Assembly: GCF_032854445.1 (NCBI RefSeq)
Contig: NC_088302.1
Coordinates: 36,956,191 to 37,020,190 of the forward strand
DNA: 64,000 nt
Reading direction: 5' to 3'
From: Liolophura sinensis
Lineage: Eukaryota; Mollusca; Polyplacophora; Chitonida; Chitonidae
The position numbers were made by a program, and so were the translations under genes. Below the pieces are notes generated by a model, which had not been told where the DNA came from, did no database searches, and saw only the letters and a list, made by a program, of their open reading frames with translations. Positions 20,966-34,400 of this stretch are shown here, in pieces (the first letter of the stretch is position 1; each line of letters starts with the position of its first letter).

Positions 20966-22544
20966 GTAAGCCGTAACATGTTGTTGCTGTTAAGTTACTG
21001 TGACGTGACGAATCGGGGTTTATATACAGATTAGGTTTTAATTATTATAAAGACTAATTATAAAGATAATTACACCTCCATGCACTTCGACCAAAGAAAA
21101 GTTGTACTTTGCCAAGACATTTTGCTCGTAAAGAGCGTTCATTGGCTAACACTTTTCACACATGTATTTCGACGGAGCATAGAAACGATAGATACGAATG
21201 GTCTGTCATGGAGAGAGTAAGTCACGTCATGTTCCGTTATTCAAATCGCACGACCTTGCATTTGATAGGTCAGACCTGCACGGAAGGACAGCTTATCCAA
21301 ATGACGCACTATTTGTGTTTTTCCATTGATGATTTATCTCTTTCTTCAGCATGCTAAGCAAACACATCAAGTTTTCCCGAATTTGTGGCCTACAAATGAA
21401 AAGAAATCTAACTGTATACTTGCATGTATAGGTTCTTGGGCTTGAACATTTCTACCACTAAAAGCGTATGAAATATTTCCTCACCAAAACAACACAAAAG
21501 TAGTCATACCTTGGCATAACAGCCAAAGTCGTCTGAGACACTAATACATGTAATGTTGATGAACCCGTTATTCTCCATTTCACCTCGATATCGATTGAAC
21601 ACATCCCCCTCTCACCCGTACCCATCCAACCCATCTGCTCATCTCCTTAAGAATATGTCTATGCATATACTGCACCAAGATTTTTTATTTCAAAGGGCCT
21701 ATGTGTGCTAATAACGGCTTTTCGATCTCGTTTTCTCTGCGCTGGATAAATAGAATCCGGCAATACAAACGATCGTTTTCTAATAACGCGACAAGAGAAC
21801 GTTTGTGGCGATGATCGTTTCATAAGAAAATGAACATACTCAGAATGACGCGCGCAATAAAAGCTTTTCATCCCCGCTCTTTCAAAACATTGACGTAGCA
21901 GCCAGCACGCAATTAGAAAGAAAAAAAATGAACATATGAAGCTTGAAGTATTACGTGGTGAAAAAGCACTACATACAAATATTACTTTCGTTACTATAGT
22001 TACTATATACTGCTATAATATTGACCAAAGCTTTGTATGTTCTATAATAGGCCAAACTTATCACTGGTAAAGAGCGACTGTAGGTTATGTGTACTGGTAC
22101 TTGACAGAGTGGAGCAAGTGAGTTATTTTATTGGTAGTTGACCTATATCAAATTCCTTGTATATAGAATGGCTATTGTTAACATATCGGTGTGTTTTTTT
22201 GCACAATATATCAAATGAACCCAGGTGTGTAAAGAGTGGATATATATCCAATTTACAAGGTTTACATTTGTCATTGACAGAAATGCTGAAGTATTTCAGA
22301 AGTCATTTATTTACTTATTTTATTATCATTAAACGTCATGCACAAGAAGATCAATATAAAGGGAAACGGGGTGCCAGGCGTAACCCTCCAAGTTTTAACA
22401 AGCTCTTATCGAATTTTCCCACTTTGGATGGCCAGATTTGCACATCACCTTTGACAAATCACCACCATATGGCATGCACAATGGCATCCTATTCTTGAGA
22501 CGGTGAAAAACGCCAATCAAATAAATAAAGAATAAAATGGCCTC

Positions 22545-22665
22545 CTTTGGTGTTTGTTGTCACCAAGGCCCCACGAACACGCAATGAGAGGGGCAAAATT
22601 CACAAATTGCCTGTGGCTGGGATCGAACCCGTACGTCGCGTATCTTAGCAATTGAATCCGACTAG
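22545..22665 (-). mobile_element. SINE family E fragment
   Basis: GTCACCAAGGCCCCACGAAC... CACAAATTGCCTGTGGCTGG then GATCGAACCCGTACG (a reverse-oriented B-box-like segment). Related phrases occur at 23950 and 48315. Confidence 0.55.
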
Positions 22666-23535
22666 GCATAGAAAGAAAATCATTTGATGTTTAAATGCTA
22701 CAGGAAGAAGAAAGAAAAAGGGAGAAGAAATTCGTTCAAGTATGTAGTGTACAGTATGGTGATATGTACAGGTTTAGCATTTCATTCACCTTCAGGCAAA
22801 TTAGAGAGAAAATCGAAAGCATTTAATGGTTCAAAAGAAATAAATAAAAGGTGGTCTCTCCTAAGTCGTTATTCGGGAAAAAAGAAAAAGGAAAAAAAAT
22901 TCGTCTTGAAATCAACATTGGCAACAAGAGGCAAGGCATTTTCGTGACCGTTTCCATGAGAGTTATACTGCCGACAGACATCTGTACAAGCATGCACGCA
23001 TGCAATGGGGAAACTCTGGTCCATCCATGAGCTCGACGTAACTGTATCGTTTTTCACATTTTCCGTGTGTCGTCTGAAGCTATTACACAAAAACACATTT
23101 CTTTAAATAAAGTCGAAAGAACAAAGATTGAGATAAGGTTTTTTGTTTCATCGAAAGTAAACATGTCGAAAAGTGCACATTAATCACCAATTAATCAACC
23201 AATTTATGAGTCTTTTGAAAATGTATTATATTAATTCAGAAATGGCCTTGGTCCCAAATAAAACATAGACTTAACTGTTATCGATCCATTTATGCTGTCT
23301 GTACCTTGTTTTTGTGGTGAATTGCGTCAATGGCGTTTGTCGCCGTCACGAAGATTATAGCTCCGTAGAAATCGGTGATATGATAGATTGATTGACTGAC
23401 TGAATGCAACGCTCAAGAATTTTTCCCTTACATGTATATAAGTATATAAGCATACGAGTAAAGGAAACCATGCAGAGTGTCCGGAGTAAAACATTTTTAC
23501 CCCCGACATTTGGCAAGAATATGTATGTATGTACA

Positions 23536-23850
23536 CTAGGGGGTTTAACGTCGTAATTAACAATTTTTCAGTCATATGATGACGAGGAGTCAATGAATGT
23601 GTGTACATATACTGTGTCTTCTTGTGACAGAGCCAGTCCACTCCGCCAAAGTGCTGCCGCCATCCAGTCACAGTATATAACACCGGACCAACCAGTCCTG
23701 TTTCCTTGCTCTAACCCCTCAGTGCTGAGCACCAAGTGGGGCAGGAACAAGGGAATTTTAATGCCTTTCGTCTAACCCAACCCGGTTTAATGCCGGGTTC
23801 CCCGACTTTCGAGGTGGACGTTCTAACTATTACGCCACCGAAACGGTCAC
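23536..23850 (-). mobile_element. tRNA-derived SINE, family C
   Basis: Read on the minus strand it starts with a tRNA-like head (CGTTTCGGTGGCGTAATAGT, then TAGAACGTCC) and continues through CCAACCAGTCCTGTTTCCTT (plus-strand sense) to TTCAGTCATATGATGACGAG. The same body occurs at 49777-50123. Confidence 0.8.
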
Positions 23851-24459
23851 CTTTGGCAAGACAATGCTTTCCGACTAGTTACGTTGAGACTTGCGTGCCA
23901 TAATGGTGGAACACAAGTGGCCTTCAGGAGACGCCATCGACCGCTAATTGTCACCAAGGTCCCACACCCTGTGAGAGCGGGACAATTAACCATCGTTAAA
24001 TGTATGACGATTGTCAGGTGTGTGGGAACGGGGAAACCAGACAAGGTATGTCTAGGCCTAACAGTGAAACATAAGGCTGTAGCTAAATGAAACCGGAGCT
24101 TAAGGGAACTGGATACTGTACTTGAAGCATGCATGCAGTCTTTAACACTGAGCTTAACACTGATTGTCGTGAAATTTAAGTGTTTGAAAAGTTCAAACAA
24201 ATTAATAAGAAGATCAGAATTAAATGTTAATAGAACCCAAAATACAACACACACGCTTCGGAGACAAACAGCTGAAAACGATAAGTACGTTTGTCCATTT
24301 CTTACCCTGATATGGAGGCTGGGGAACCTATAACCATTCATTACAGATTTTGTCCATAAATATCTTATGTCCTTCATATTCATTTTATTCTGTCAATCGC
24401 CCCACCTGTATCCTGTAGTTGCTTCTAATGAAATATAATTTGCTTTTGTGTCACGCGCT

Positions 24460-24707
24460 TTATTTATTTTATTTATTTGATTGGTGTTTTACGCCGTACT
24501 CAAGAATATTCCACTTATACGACGGCGGCCAGCACTATGGTGGGAAGAAACCGGGCAGAGCCTGGGGGAAAACCAAGACCTTCCCACGTACGGCCGGAGA
24601 GGAAGCCAGCATGAGCTGGACTTGAACTCACAGCGACTGCATTGGTGAGAGGCTCCTGAATCATTACGCTGCGCTAGCGCGATAAACCAACTGAGCTACG
24701 GAGTCAT
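24460..24707 (-). mobile_element. full-length SINE family A
   Basis: Complete from the T-rich tail to the head (GCGCTAGCGCGATAAACCAA, CTGAGCTACGGAG). The flanks TCACGCGCTTT and TCATGCGCTTT form an 11 bp target-site duplication with one mismatch. Confidence 0.9.
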
Positions 24708-25487
24708 GCGCTTTGGGTGTTCATTATATTGCAGGTACGTGATAAAGTACACATATCAGCCTATCCATACCGGTGTATGCCAGGTCAAACTCTTATTCAC
24801 AATGTTATATATGCATTTGTAGTTTTCTAAAAGATAATTTCTTTGGGGCTTATACGCGAGTCACTAAGGTATTTTATTCAGTCAGCACCAGAATTTTAGT
24901 CCTTAAAACGACAAATATCTTATTAGCATTCAAACTGCACGTGCGCTGCAACAGAAAGCAAAGTGAAAAAGTGTAAGCGCTCTTATTCACCGAAGTGAAA
25001 TATTGTTGTTGCAAATACGCCAACTCCCCACCCCCAACCATATCCGCCCCTTTCCCGACTACCTATCTACACTTTCTTCGAACAAGAATGATTTTGAACA
25101 GTGAAAACAGATTTGTTGAATAAACTGTTTTCGTTGTGTAGAATGGATGGCTATATGTCGTTTTACAAAACACAGGCTACATATTCAAATCAGTAGTTGG
25201 AAGTTGACCAAGATGTTTATGTATCTAACGTTTTTACCGATTTGAGTCACGGTAACTTTTGTCATATTGGTTTAAAATATTCACCGGCAGCCATAGAAAA
25301 GAATAGAGTGGGAAGCAAATATACCCCTGCTATTGTGAAACCCTGATATAACAGTCATCCGCTTGGCACGTGGTTCCTTGTAATTCATGAAATATTTGTT
25401 CAAAAATCATAAAAAAGCTATGTCACACTAGTGCTTGGTGCTGAATAAACTTAACACTTGGAGTCGATCTGGATTCGATTATTTCTT

Positions 25488-25640
25488 AATCTATTTAATT
25501 GGTGTTTCTCGCCGTACTCAAGAATGTTTCACTTGTACGGCGAGCTGCATTATGGTGGGAGGAAACCCGGGAAACGCAGGTTGCTGGCAGGCCTTCCCAA
25601 GTACGGCCGAAGTGAAAGGCAGCATGCCCTGGTTTTGGCT
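25488..25640 (-). mobile_element. SINE family A, partial
   Basis: Contains TTGGTGTTTCTCGCCGTACT, CAAGAATGTTTCAC, GTGGGAGGAAACCCGGGAAA and GTACGGCCGAAGTGAAAGGC. The head is missing or diverged. Confidence 0.8.
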
Positions 25641-25954
25641 TAGCATTATACATATATCTGCACAAGACCTAGTTGTTCAGGTACTTTCCTTTAAACCATC
25701 AAGACAGTCGAGGTGTGAGTTCAAATCCAGCCATAGACGGGGAATTATTTTTGTTCAAGGGGACGTCGCTCCGATAAGTGGTCGATGATGCTCACGTGGC
25801 AGTATGCATTCTAATTCTGTTTGAAAACCTCTTATCTTGTCTTCACTGTGGGCGCTTTCCTCCATCCATAAAACTGTTACATACCTACTCAGATTTGATG
25901 CCAGCAAACGCCATCAATCGGTTATGGTACATAGTATATCCAGTGCGGAGCAAC

Positions 25955-26045
25955 GACTCATGCAGGAGCCTCCCACCTATGCGGTCGCTGTGAGTTCGTG
26001 GGCGTACGTGGGAACGTTTTCCAGCAGCCTGTGGATGGTAATAAA
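25955..26045 (+). mobile_element. SINE family A fragment
   Basis: CAGGAGCCTCCCACCTATGC, GGTCGCTGTGAGTTCGTGGG, then GCCTGTGGATGGT: the internal part of a plus-oriented copy. Confidence 0.65.
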
Positions 26046-26214
26046 TATATAGTATACCTGCACTATACTTGCGATAAGTTGTGCAATTAACGCTTACAAA
26101 ACTTGATGTACATACATGCACGTATCAGAGTTGTGTTACGCCATGCAACATTGACCTTTTTCTACCTACATCGCAGCATACATATTATTAATAATGAGAT
26201 CATGAGATCAGGGG

Positions 26215-26346
26215 ACAGTTTCACAAAGATGTCATGTATGATAATCGCGCCTATAGGACAATGGTATGGTAATAGTGACGTGCAAATAATATCTTAGTAC
26301 AAATGTACGATAAAAAATGTTGTACACTGTTTTGTGAATCTGGCAC
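26215..26346. mobile_element. MITE-like element
   Basis: Ends GACAGTTTCACAAAGATG and, reverse-complemented, GCCAGATTCACAAAACAG are imperfect inverted repeats resembling the elements at 13090 and 17771. Confidence 0.5.
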
Positions 26347-26545
26347 CCGGATGTTTTCGTCTGCAGGTTGTTTATAGAAACACGTCCCGTATAAACGTCA
26401 CCCTTCTTATTGATGGCTGTAACTGCATTTCATGTACGAGTTCGTTAAACGGACTCACAACCTAAGTGGGGAGTTTCACCAATACAGGTATCTAAGAACA
26501 GGTATTTTCTGTCAACACTTGCATCCATGTACTGTATATGTAAGA

Positions 26546-26588
26546 TTTATTTATTTGTTTGATTGGAGTTTTACGCCGTATTCAAGAA
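26546..26588 (-). mobile_element. SINE family A tail fragment
   Basis: ATTTATTTATTTGTTTGATT, GGAGTTTTACGCCGTATTC, AAGAA: only the 3' tail remains. Confidence 0.75.
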
Positions 26589-28352
26589 AGTATATGTAAA
26601 AGTATTTAAACTCCTGTATAATTATTACAATGTCACATTTGTTCCGTATACCTGTAAGGTTTAGCGTGAATAAACAAATACACGGGTGTTTTTTACCGAG
26701 TCGTCTAATGAGTCCTATCGGTAGAAGACTACAACCTTCACCAATGGAACAGCGAGTTCTAATCCAGCTTTCTCAACATCGGCTACAGTGTTCAGCGCGA
26801 GCCTTTGTAGAATCCTGGCGGGATGCTCTGGTTTCCCTCAAACTCTGGCTCATCTCCCCTATCCATAAATCTGATCTCCATCATGTGAGATTTTAATGTC
26901 CCAATTGATAACAACGGAAAACAGCGGCATAAAACAAAAAAATATAAAAATACATCAAAAATATATACAATGGATAAACTGGTTCTGGTTGAACATCTTT
27001 ATTTTTTCCGTCCGAGGATACATTTTTCACATTTTCACGCCAGAGTGAAAACAACACTTTAATGGCCAACTTCACAATGAATTACTGATCACATATTCAG
27101 CGTGCTGACATAACATGTTATATGTTGAGACATAAGTTTATATGTTAATAGGAGTTTCGAGTCTTGTTGGTCTTTCATAGCCTTGTACATCACAGAATAT
27201 CTTTTCGTTTAGGACGCGTTCTTCTTACCGGTTAAGTGTTGAAGTTGGTCCACAGAAAAGTTAATCCCGTACCAGATGGGGGCTTAGGGGTGGAGCGGCA
27301 GACATTAGGGCTAGGTCCGGAGCACTGAGGTGGTCAGCTCCGGCCAAGTTGACAAACATTGACAAATATATAGCATTACCTCGACCAACAATCGAGCCCA
27401 CTTGTAACAATTAGTGTGGGCGGGTAGGCCACTTGACCACAACTACACTTTGTCCGGTGTTGCTTGACCACTCCTCTGAGCCTCCCCTTGACCACTTGGT
27501 AGGTGGCTGGAACCGTTACTGATCGCAGTCTATGACGGACAGGAAATAACCCCTTAAGAACGGGAGTTAATCTATTGACATTTTACTAAACTGAAGGTAA
27601 ATTGGCGTTTTCTATACCAACATTCACTAAATTGATAAATAAAGTTTTCTTTTCCCTTTTACAGCCCCCTAATCTGTATTTTGTGTGTTACCTTCCAGTG
27701 CTCCACTGACATTTTGAAAACACATTGGGGAAAAAACACATTTGGATGTACAGGAATACTGGATGCTGCGATAGGTGTTATCAACACATATGCCCCGGTC
27801 CCTTTTTTTAGATAAGATTATAGGGAAACACGCACTTACATGTGCGTGTATAAGAAAGGTGACATTCTCAAATATTAGTCAGATCGCGACAGGCTTAGTA
27901 AGTGTTCACCAAATTTCACCAAACAGCTCAGCTGACATACATGATTTGATTAAAGACAACTTACATACTAACATGGTACACGATTCCGATACATTTTCTT
28001 TTAACTCGTTCGCCTGGGCCATTTCTGGAGTCTTTTTATCATGACTGAAAAATACTGACTGCTTCTCTTTGCATGAATCCTACCGAATTTTTTACTTAAT
28101 ATTTATTTTCTTAGCACTTTGGTGGCTTGTGTTGAATGTTGTTTTGGAAATTGGTCTTAAGGTTACTGATGTGGAAAGTCCATTTGGGTTGACGGCTGGT
28201 ATGCGATTTTTTCGACTTTGACGCCTAATCAAAAACTTTTTTAAGTATACTGCTCACAAGATTATGCCATACACAAACACACGCATACAACCACCCCCAC
28301 ACAAATGGAAATAAAGATGCACCACTTGCATTGAAAAGCTCAAAATAGGATT

Positions 28353-28379
28353 GGGGGGTGGGGGGGGGGGGGGGCGGGG
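28353..28379 (+). repeat. interrupted G tract
   Basis: 27 bases that are all G apart from one T and one C. G-quadruplex potential; assembly length uncertain. Confidence 0.9.
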
Positions 28380-29477
28380 AAGAGGCACGGTATGAAAATA
28401 TATTTAAATGAAGTAAATGAAACCAAAACTGCAAAATAGTGTGACGCCTAATCTGACTTTACCGGTGACGAGAAACCTCTTTCTTTCACTCAAGGATAAT
28501 GAATGAGCATTATTACTGGTTCCCCATTATAATATACTGAGGGCGTTCGATACAGCACAATATAGGCCTACGTGACCAAGATTATTAGCTAAGTAAATAT
28601 GAGCAAAACGCCTACAGATGAACAATACCATTTAAATTTTAGAAAAGCTTCACTGGAGATGTTAGGGAAAGTTTGGTGGCTATGATATACTTAACTCTTG
28701 TGTATTGTGATAGCAATGGCAAATTTTTCGAAGACGGCAGATTTCCGTTCGTCCGGGTCCACCAACATCTCGACAACATCGAACGTTAATATTGTTAAAA
28801 CTTGTACACGTGCTAGAAGCAATATAATATGTATATAGTGTGAATTCTCTTGTATCAGAAAAAATAGGCCTACAGCGATCTCAATTGATATCCTAAAATA
28901 TGGTGTGAATTATAATTAGAGTTCGTTTAACTGAAGACGATAAGTGGCTTTATAACGACAGAAACAACTGATATCTTTAAACAGTAGCAACACAAAGAGA
29001 AATCAGTCCTCTGGTACGCCATACGGAGGCATATAAATCTGGACACTGGACAACAACAACTGAATCATGCAGGCAGCAATTTAGCCAACAAGAAGGTTAA
29101 GTAAAAACATTTATAATATATGAACTTTAATTTATTATCATTGGCAACACTTCATATTCATTGCGTTTTGTATAATACGACTGGACGGAATTATCATAAA
29201 AATACATTAGTTTCAACATTTAACATCTACATGTACATATTATATAAAAGGATAACATCTAAAACTTTTTTTCTAAAAATATATGGGTCATCGTATGAAA
29301 AATGCAAAAAACATATAGCACAAAAACAACAAAAGTTTGCACAAACAATTATATTAGCTTTTAAAATGTGTATTGCCTTAGGTAATGACGGTTATTTCAA
29401 ATTATCTGGAATTATAAGTAGCATTTCTGAGTGACAGCGTTAAATTAAGCTAGATATACACTATCTGGAAATGTAAT

Positions 29478-29483
29478 TTATTT
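29478..29483 (-). terminator. possible polyadenylation signal of FAM181
   Basis: Minus-strand AATAAA about 760 bp beyond the stop codon. Motif only. Confidence 0.25.
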
Positions 29484-30245
29484 GTTTCGTCTTTTTGAAG
29501 TTTTAACTTTTACGACGACAATTAGGTTTGCAGGTGGGGGTAACCAAAGTGTCCCGTTTAAAAAAACACTGCCCTGCACCAGCTACCAAAAAATCTTCAG
29601 ACTAAAGTTGAGCTATGGCGAGAGCTGGGTCCGAACCTGTAATTTCATTGGGCAGATACTTCTCACCGTCTTAATATTGCATCTTCAGATGCATTTATCC
29701 AGAGATATAATTACCAATTCTACTGAATTAAACCAGTAATCGTTACAAAACATATTACACACTCGATATGTTCATCTTGAAAGATCTGAGAGGTTATTAC
29801 AGGACAAAAAAAAAATTTAAAAATTCGCTCGCTGTAAAACAGCAACATGTCAAAATAATAAAGGACATAGCATTCTCAAACGGACTTTGTCTGCAAGTAA
29901 AAATAAGAGATGTCAGCGGTATTGAATCATGTGAGCCACACTTACGTCACCATAACGGAACAATTCTATCAACAAATGTCATACTATATTTGTCCCCCAA
30001 CAGACAAGCCTGTCTGTTATTTTCATCATTGCCAACTGGGTATTTAGACAATGTGGGTTAAGTTTAGCATAATACTTCACCAAAGTAATACATGATCTAG
30101 AATGCTCATATGGCTTATGCTGTCAGGATACAATACAAATCTTTGCCTCACAGGTTCCTAAGGACCACTTCTAATTATCTCGCACGAGCCTTCGTTCGTA
30201 CATAATACTGCAGCATGAACAAATTCACGAAAAAGCAATTAAAGT

Positions 30246-31445
30246 CTAAGCAAATGAAAAGCAGATCTGTTGCTGAGGGTCGTCTGGCCAGTTGGGAGAA
30301 TTCAAGGTAGAATATCGGTGGATAGAAGCAGCATTGGAACAAAATACATTCTGAAAAGTCGGCAGATTATTACCCCGGCTGTTGTCGTTGTTGAAAAGTG
30401 TTTGTTCGTGAGTGGTGTTGTCACAATACCTATGGTTGCCGTCCTCTAGTTGACTACACCTGAGGTAATCCGTATTGAAATTTGGATCTGGGGTCTGGAA
30501 TTCCAAGAAGCCATTGTCTATTTGAGAGATTCCATGATTGCTGAACACAGCATCGTTACAGTTTGTCAGGGAAGTGGAGCTGTAGCAGGGCATCCAGGAG
30601 GAATCGGTGGAGTTGTTTTGGAGGGGAGGGGTGGACGTGACAGGGTCGGAATGGTCAGAGTAAGACGACAGTGGGCTGCAGGGCTCGGCGGTGGCACCAT
30701 ACGGAGAATTACTGTTTAGCGAACCGGTATCCTCTTGCCACCCAGATCCACAGACGGGTGACAGCAGATCGGAAAACTGAGTATGTTCGAGGAAAGCTTC
30801 GAGAGATTCCGAAGGAAACTGCACGTAATCACGAGTGTCTATTTCAGAGCTCTGCATCTGTTTCTTGTATGACTGCTGTTGGTTGTACATGATATTGAAA
30901 CTCGGCAGAGAAGCTGTCGTCGGGGTATGTGGGAGCTCTTCTATGGGCTCCAGGAAGTAAGCGGGGTTTCTGTCCGTGGGGTCACACCGTCTTTTCACGT
31001 GAAGACTGGGTTCGGTGAAGAAGGAGGCTGGAAGGTTCCTCTTCCTGAGAGGTAATTTATTGGCCCCCGACTGGCATCTACTCACGGGGTCCGTGCAACA
31101 TTTTTCGTGCAATGTTCGAGGGTCAAACAATGCCTGAAGTGACCTCTGCTGAAGGCCTGCTTGAGACGTTTCTTTGCGGCTGCTTTTGACGAAGCACAAA
31201 CCTTGTCGATTAAGAGCGCTCTTGTTGGTGTCGGTTAGCACCGTTGTTGGGGACTCCGCGGAGTCTGATGGCGTGTTACCACATTGTTTCAACTGCTTCT
31301 GTAAGTACTTCCTGTGATTAACCTTTCGTTTAGATTTGGCGGGTCTGTCCAAGGCCAATTTAATGTTACTAGAAGCGATGTCTACAAAATTGAGTAGATT
31401 GACGGCGGGTTCATCCACCCCGTGTCGTCGAGCGGACTTCTCCAT
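30246..31445 (-). CDS. FAM181: FAM181 family protein (TEAD-binding motif protein)
   Basis: 399 codons in one exon from ATG at 31445 to TAG at 30246. Residues about 17-55 ([17 protein letters not shown], then [19 protein letters not shown]) are the signature block of FAM181A/B and are nearly identical to FAM181B. Residues 98-108 ([11 protein letters not shown]) are a second conserved block. Residues 131-146 ([16 protein letters not shown]) are the omega-loop motif with which FAM181 proteins, like YAP, contact TEAD transcription factors; Arg, Leu, Pro and the Phe pair of that motif are present. The rest (147-399) is Ser, Pro, Asn and Gln rich and likely disordered. The frame stays open upstream to 31541 without an ATG, and the [15 protein letters not shown] segment may be coding if an upstream exon joins near 31525, so the true N-terminus is uncertain. 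Expected role: nuclear partner or competitor in TEAD/Hippo-regulated transcription. Confidence 0.9.
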   Translation of the reverse strand: MEKSARRHGVDEPAVNLLNFVDIASSNIKLALDRPAKSKRKVNHRKYLQKQLKQCGNTPSDSAESPTTVLTDTNKSALNRQGLCFVKSSRKETSQAGLQQRSLQALFDPRTLHEKCCTDPVSRCQSGANKLPLRKRNLPASFFTEPSLHVKRRCDPTDRNPAYFLEPIEELPHTPTTASLPSFNIMYNQQQSYKKQMQSSEIDTRDYVQFPSESLEAFLEHTQFSDLLSPVCGSGWQEDTGSLNSNSPYGATAEPCSPLSSYSDHSDPVTSTPPLQNNSTDSSWMPCYSSTSLTNCNDAVFSNHGISQIDNGFLEFQTPDPNFNTDYLRCSQLEDGNHRYCDNTTHEQTLFNNDNSRGNNLPTFQNVFCSNAASIHRYSTLNSPNWPDDPQQQICFSFA

Positions 31446-34400
31446 GACGAGCTGCCCGGGCAGGGACGCTGTGACTATGTTCTCTGAGACAGGCAGCAGC
31501 CAGGCTTCTTGCTCATCTGTATTTACCTGTTGATTACACAAACCCGTTCTCAGTCACTGACACACGTCACGGAGGTCCTCTCAAGCGAGCAGCAGTCCGT
31601 CCGCGTATATCCGCGTATCCAGCAATACCTGGGCCAACTTCAACCTTCTCGGTTTACACTCAGTGCTAAATGTGAGTGTACCTGATGATTAACATCTCAC
31701 CCTTGGACTCGGTTAGACTATTTGCCCGGTCGTCCGTTCACAGTGCCGGTCAGCCACTGTGCAGTGGGCCTATCACAACTTAACTGCTGTCTGATCCCAC
31801 AAAAACCACTCTACTTTCTTATATGTGAACACGGCCGACTGTTCTTGAAAGCGCAAGTCAAATATGACTATGGCTATAGAATGGATGATGGATGGCGGGG
31901 CGTTGAAAAGGTTGACTCAACTGTGGAGAACCCGACCACAGGTGTGTTTGATCCGGTCAATACATGAGAGGGGTGACAGGGTCGGGGCGGGCTTAGCGAG
32001 ACGGTCTTGAAAAGTATGGAGCACTTTCAAGAAGCAAACGTTATTCAATGTCCCATTCCCGAGCCACTTGAAATACGTCCCGACTCCAGCCTTGGCTTAT
32101 TTCACAATATTACGCTCATTTCGCAAATGATATTGCCAGCTATACCCCAAAGGGCAAAAATAAACTCGACCGAGCAAATCTTCAGTGAAATTGAAATCTC
32201 GCATCTATTGGTTGAATCAAATCGTCGACGTGTCGGGATCTGTGACATACTTAAGGAGTTTTGTCTGTTCATAATTTCAAATGGATTAGGAAATTTAAAT
32301 TCTTGCAATCTCAAGAAACGTGTTATGAATTCGACACTTGTGAATAGAGAGACATCGAAGGTATTGAACAGGGTCTTTACACTACTTTGACGGGACAAAA
32401 AGTCGCATTCGAGCTGATGTAGAGACGCTTTTTCTAACATAATGGGGATCATCTAGCCAGTAAACCAGCCACAAACGTTTGTTGAACTTGTAGTAGTATA
32501 TGCAAAATTCAGATTATATATACAAAACGAAAAGGAACTGAGGTATATAGCATGGGGCCGCAGTCTTTGAAAGGGGAATATATTATCTGTTGCGGACGTA
32601 TGCAGGCAGAATTGGCAAGAAGTCACTTTTCTGTCAGGACGCTAGTTTATAGTGTTATTAGAGTCGATTAGTCCTGCTTGGAAAATGGTCGTGCAAGGGT
32701 AGCAAGCGACCCTCTTTGTCCACCGATTATCCGACCCGATGACCACGCTCTATGGTAGGGAACAATTGTCCCGGCTCTCACTGGGGATTCACTCCTTACC
32801 GCGATCCTCCCTTCATTTTCACTTAATCTTCCTGCTTTATTAGCCTGTGTGAATGGGGCTAAACATTGTATCATCCAGTGGAAAACGCCCAGAGTTTACA
32901 CAGCGAGCGCTTAGGGCCGCACACAGTGTACATGAAGACTATACACAGGGTGTTTAGTGTATACATCAACGGTAAATGCCCCCAATCGGGGGGCGGGAAT
33001 CTGGGTAATCAACCCTTATTCACACCATGCTCACCTTGGTTTATACAGAGGTGGGAAAAAGTCACCAACAATCAGCGATATCTGTACAAATATATACACC
33101 TGAAATATATGATCAGACAAACAACAAGTAAAAAAACGTGCCAACATTGATTTACATATGGAAGATAGCATGTTGTAAAAGCCAAAGGAAATTTGTAAAA
33201 ATGAAGTATATTGCAAGTTCAAAACTCAGTTGATGTAAGTAAGATATCTGTTCAGATAGATGTTAAAGTAAATATTTACCAATTATCCATTTCAGTCAGT
33301 AAACAATAAAGACGATATGTTGTGTGTAAATAACAATAATTACCCGCTCAACGTGCCACAAAATTTCTGTTTGTAGAATTCAGTGATTTGCTTCATTTAT
33401 AGTTACACGAATGCCTTTTCTTAAAACGCTCAAGAATATTTCACATTTTTAGTTTCAGCTGGACCCTTCTCTTTGAATAGGTTTTTTTTTTAGCGTTGAT
33501 CCATTCTTTAATCTACTGATCATTTCATATCAGAATGTGCAATTGTTGAATTTTACGCTTGACAATGTACTTACTCGCAAGAATTGCTAAGAAATGAAGG
33601 GTAGGATTCTCCTGACCTTACGTTACTACAACGTTGTCGCGCGTTATACTGCAAACGTCTGCATTGCAGCTATGCAGAATCTCCGAGAGGGCATTATCTG
33701 AATACTCAGTTTGATAAACCCATATCTGTTTCCACACGGTAGTGATTTGTTCCGAAGGTTAAATCTTTTTTCAACCAACTGATGGGAACATTTGAAGTCT
33801 TAAAGTGAACTGCAGTCAAAGTTTTGTATTTTCTGGTGGAGGTCTTGGGCCAGATTAATAGTGTTAGATGGCAGTAAAGTGGATGGAAGTGAGTTATTCA
33901 CATTTTTTTTCATTCATTTTTTTTGGACTTCCAGTTCCATTGTAGTTGTTAACCTCGGAGTTTCGGGTGAAAATGTGTGTGAATTCAATGAAACCAAATT
34001 CATCCAACATAGAATGCAAATACTAGACTGCCTTTCATTCCGTCAAGTAGTAAAATAATATAAAAATATGAAAAATAACTATAGTTTTGGATATAGCTTT
34101 CGCTGGTCTCAACTCGGGCTTACTTCATTTTTCTGTTTTCTCAGACTTTACAGGCAACACATGTAAATGTCGTGATGGGTTCTAAAAATCGACCCACATT
34201 CATTGGATCACTGAACAGAAAAACTGTACATTACATGATCCATTTTTAAATAACGCTCTTTGTGTTGCGTGCACACATAATTATACCAAATAGCGACATT
34301 AAAGGACCGATTCGACACAGTCATTTCTGACTTCAGTCAAAGTTTAAAACCGCGTCACAGTAATCAGTTCTTGGTAATGGAAGTTGAAATGTTAACACAG

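Larger units (their letters stand above)
20411..30245. other. repeat-rich intergenic spacer
   Basis: Between the lectin and FAM181 I see no gene I can support. It contains SINE copies of at least three families, MITE-like elements, poly-G near 28353-28379 and several short open frames without recognisable features. The longest (minus, 23847-24383) overlaps degraded SINE sequence. Confidence 0.6.

Noticed and set aside
23847-24383. 178-codon minus-strand open frame
   Set aside because: No domain or signal features; it overlaps SINE-derived sequence (family C and E phrases) and has no splice or promoter support.
32007-32452. Overlapping 127- and 116-codon frames on opposite strands
   Set aside because: Neither has recognisable features; opposite-strand overlap and lack of context suggest chance.
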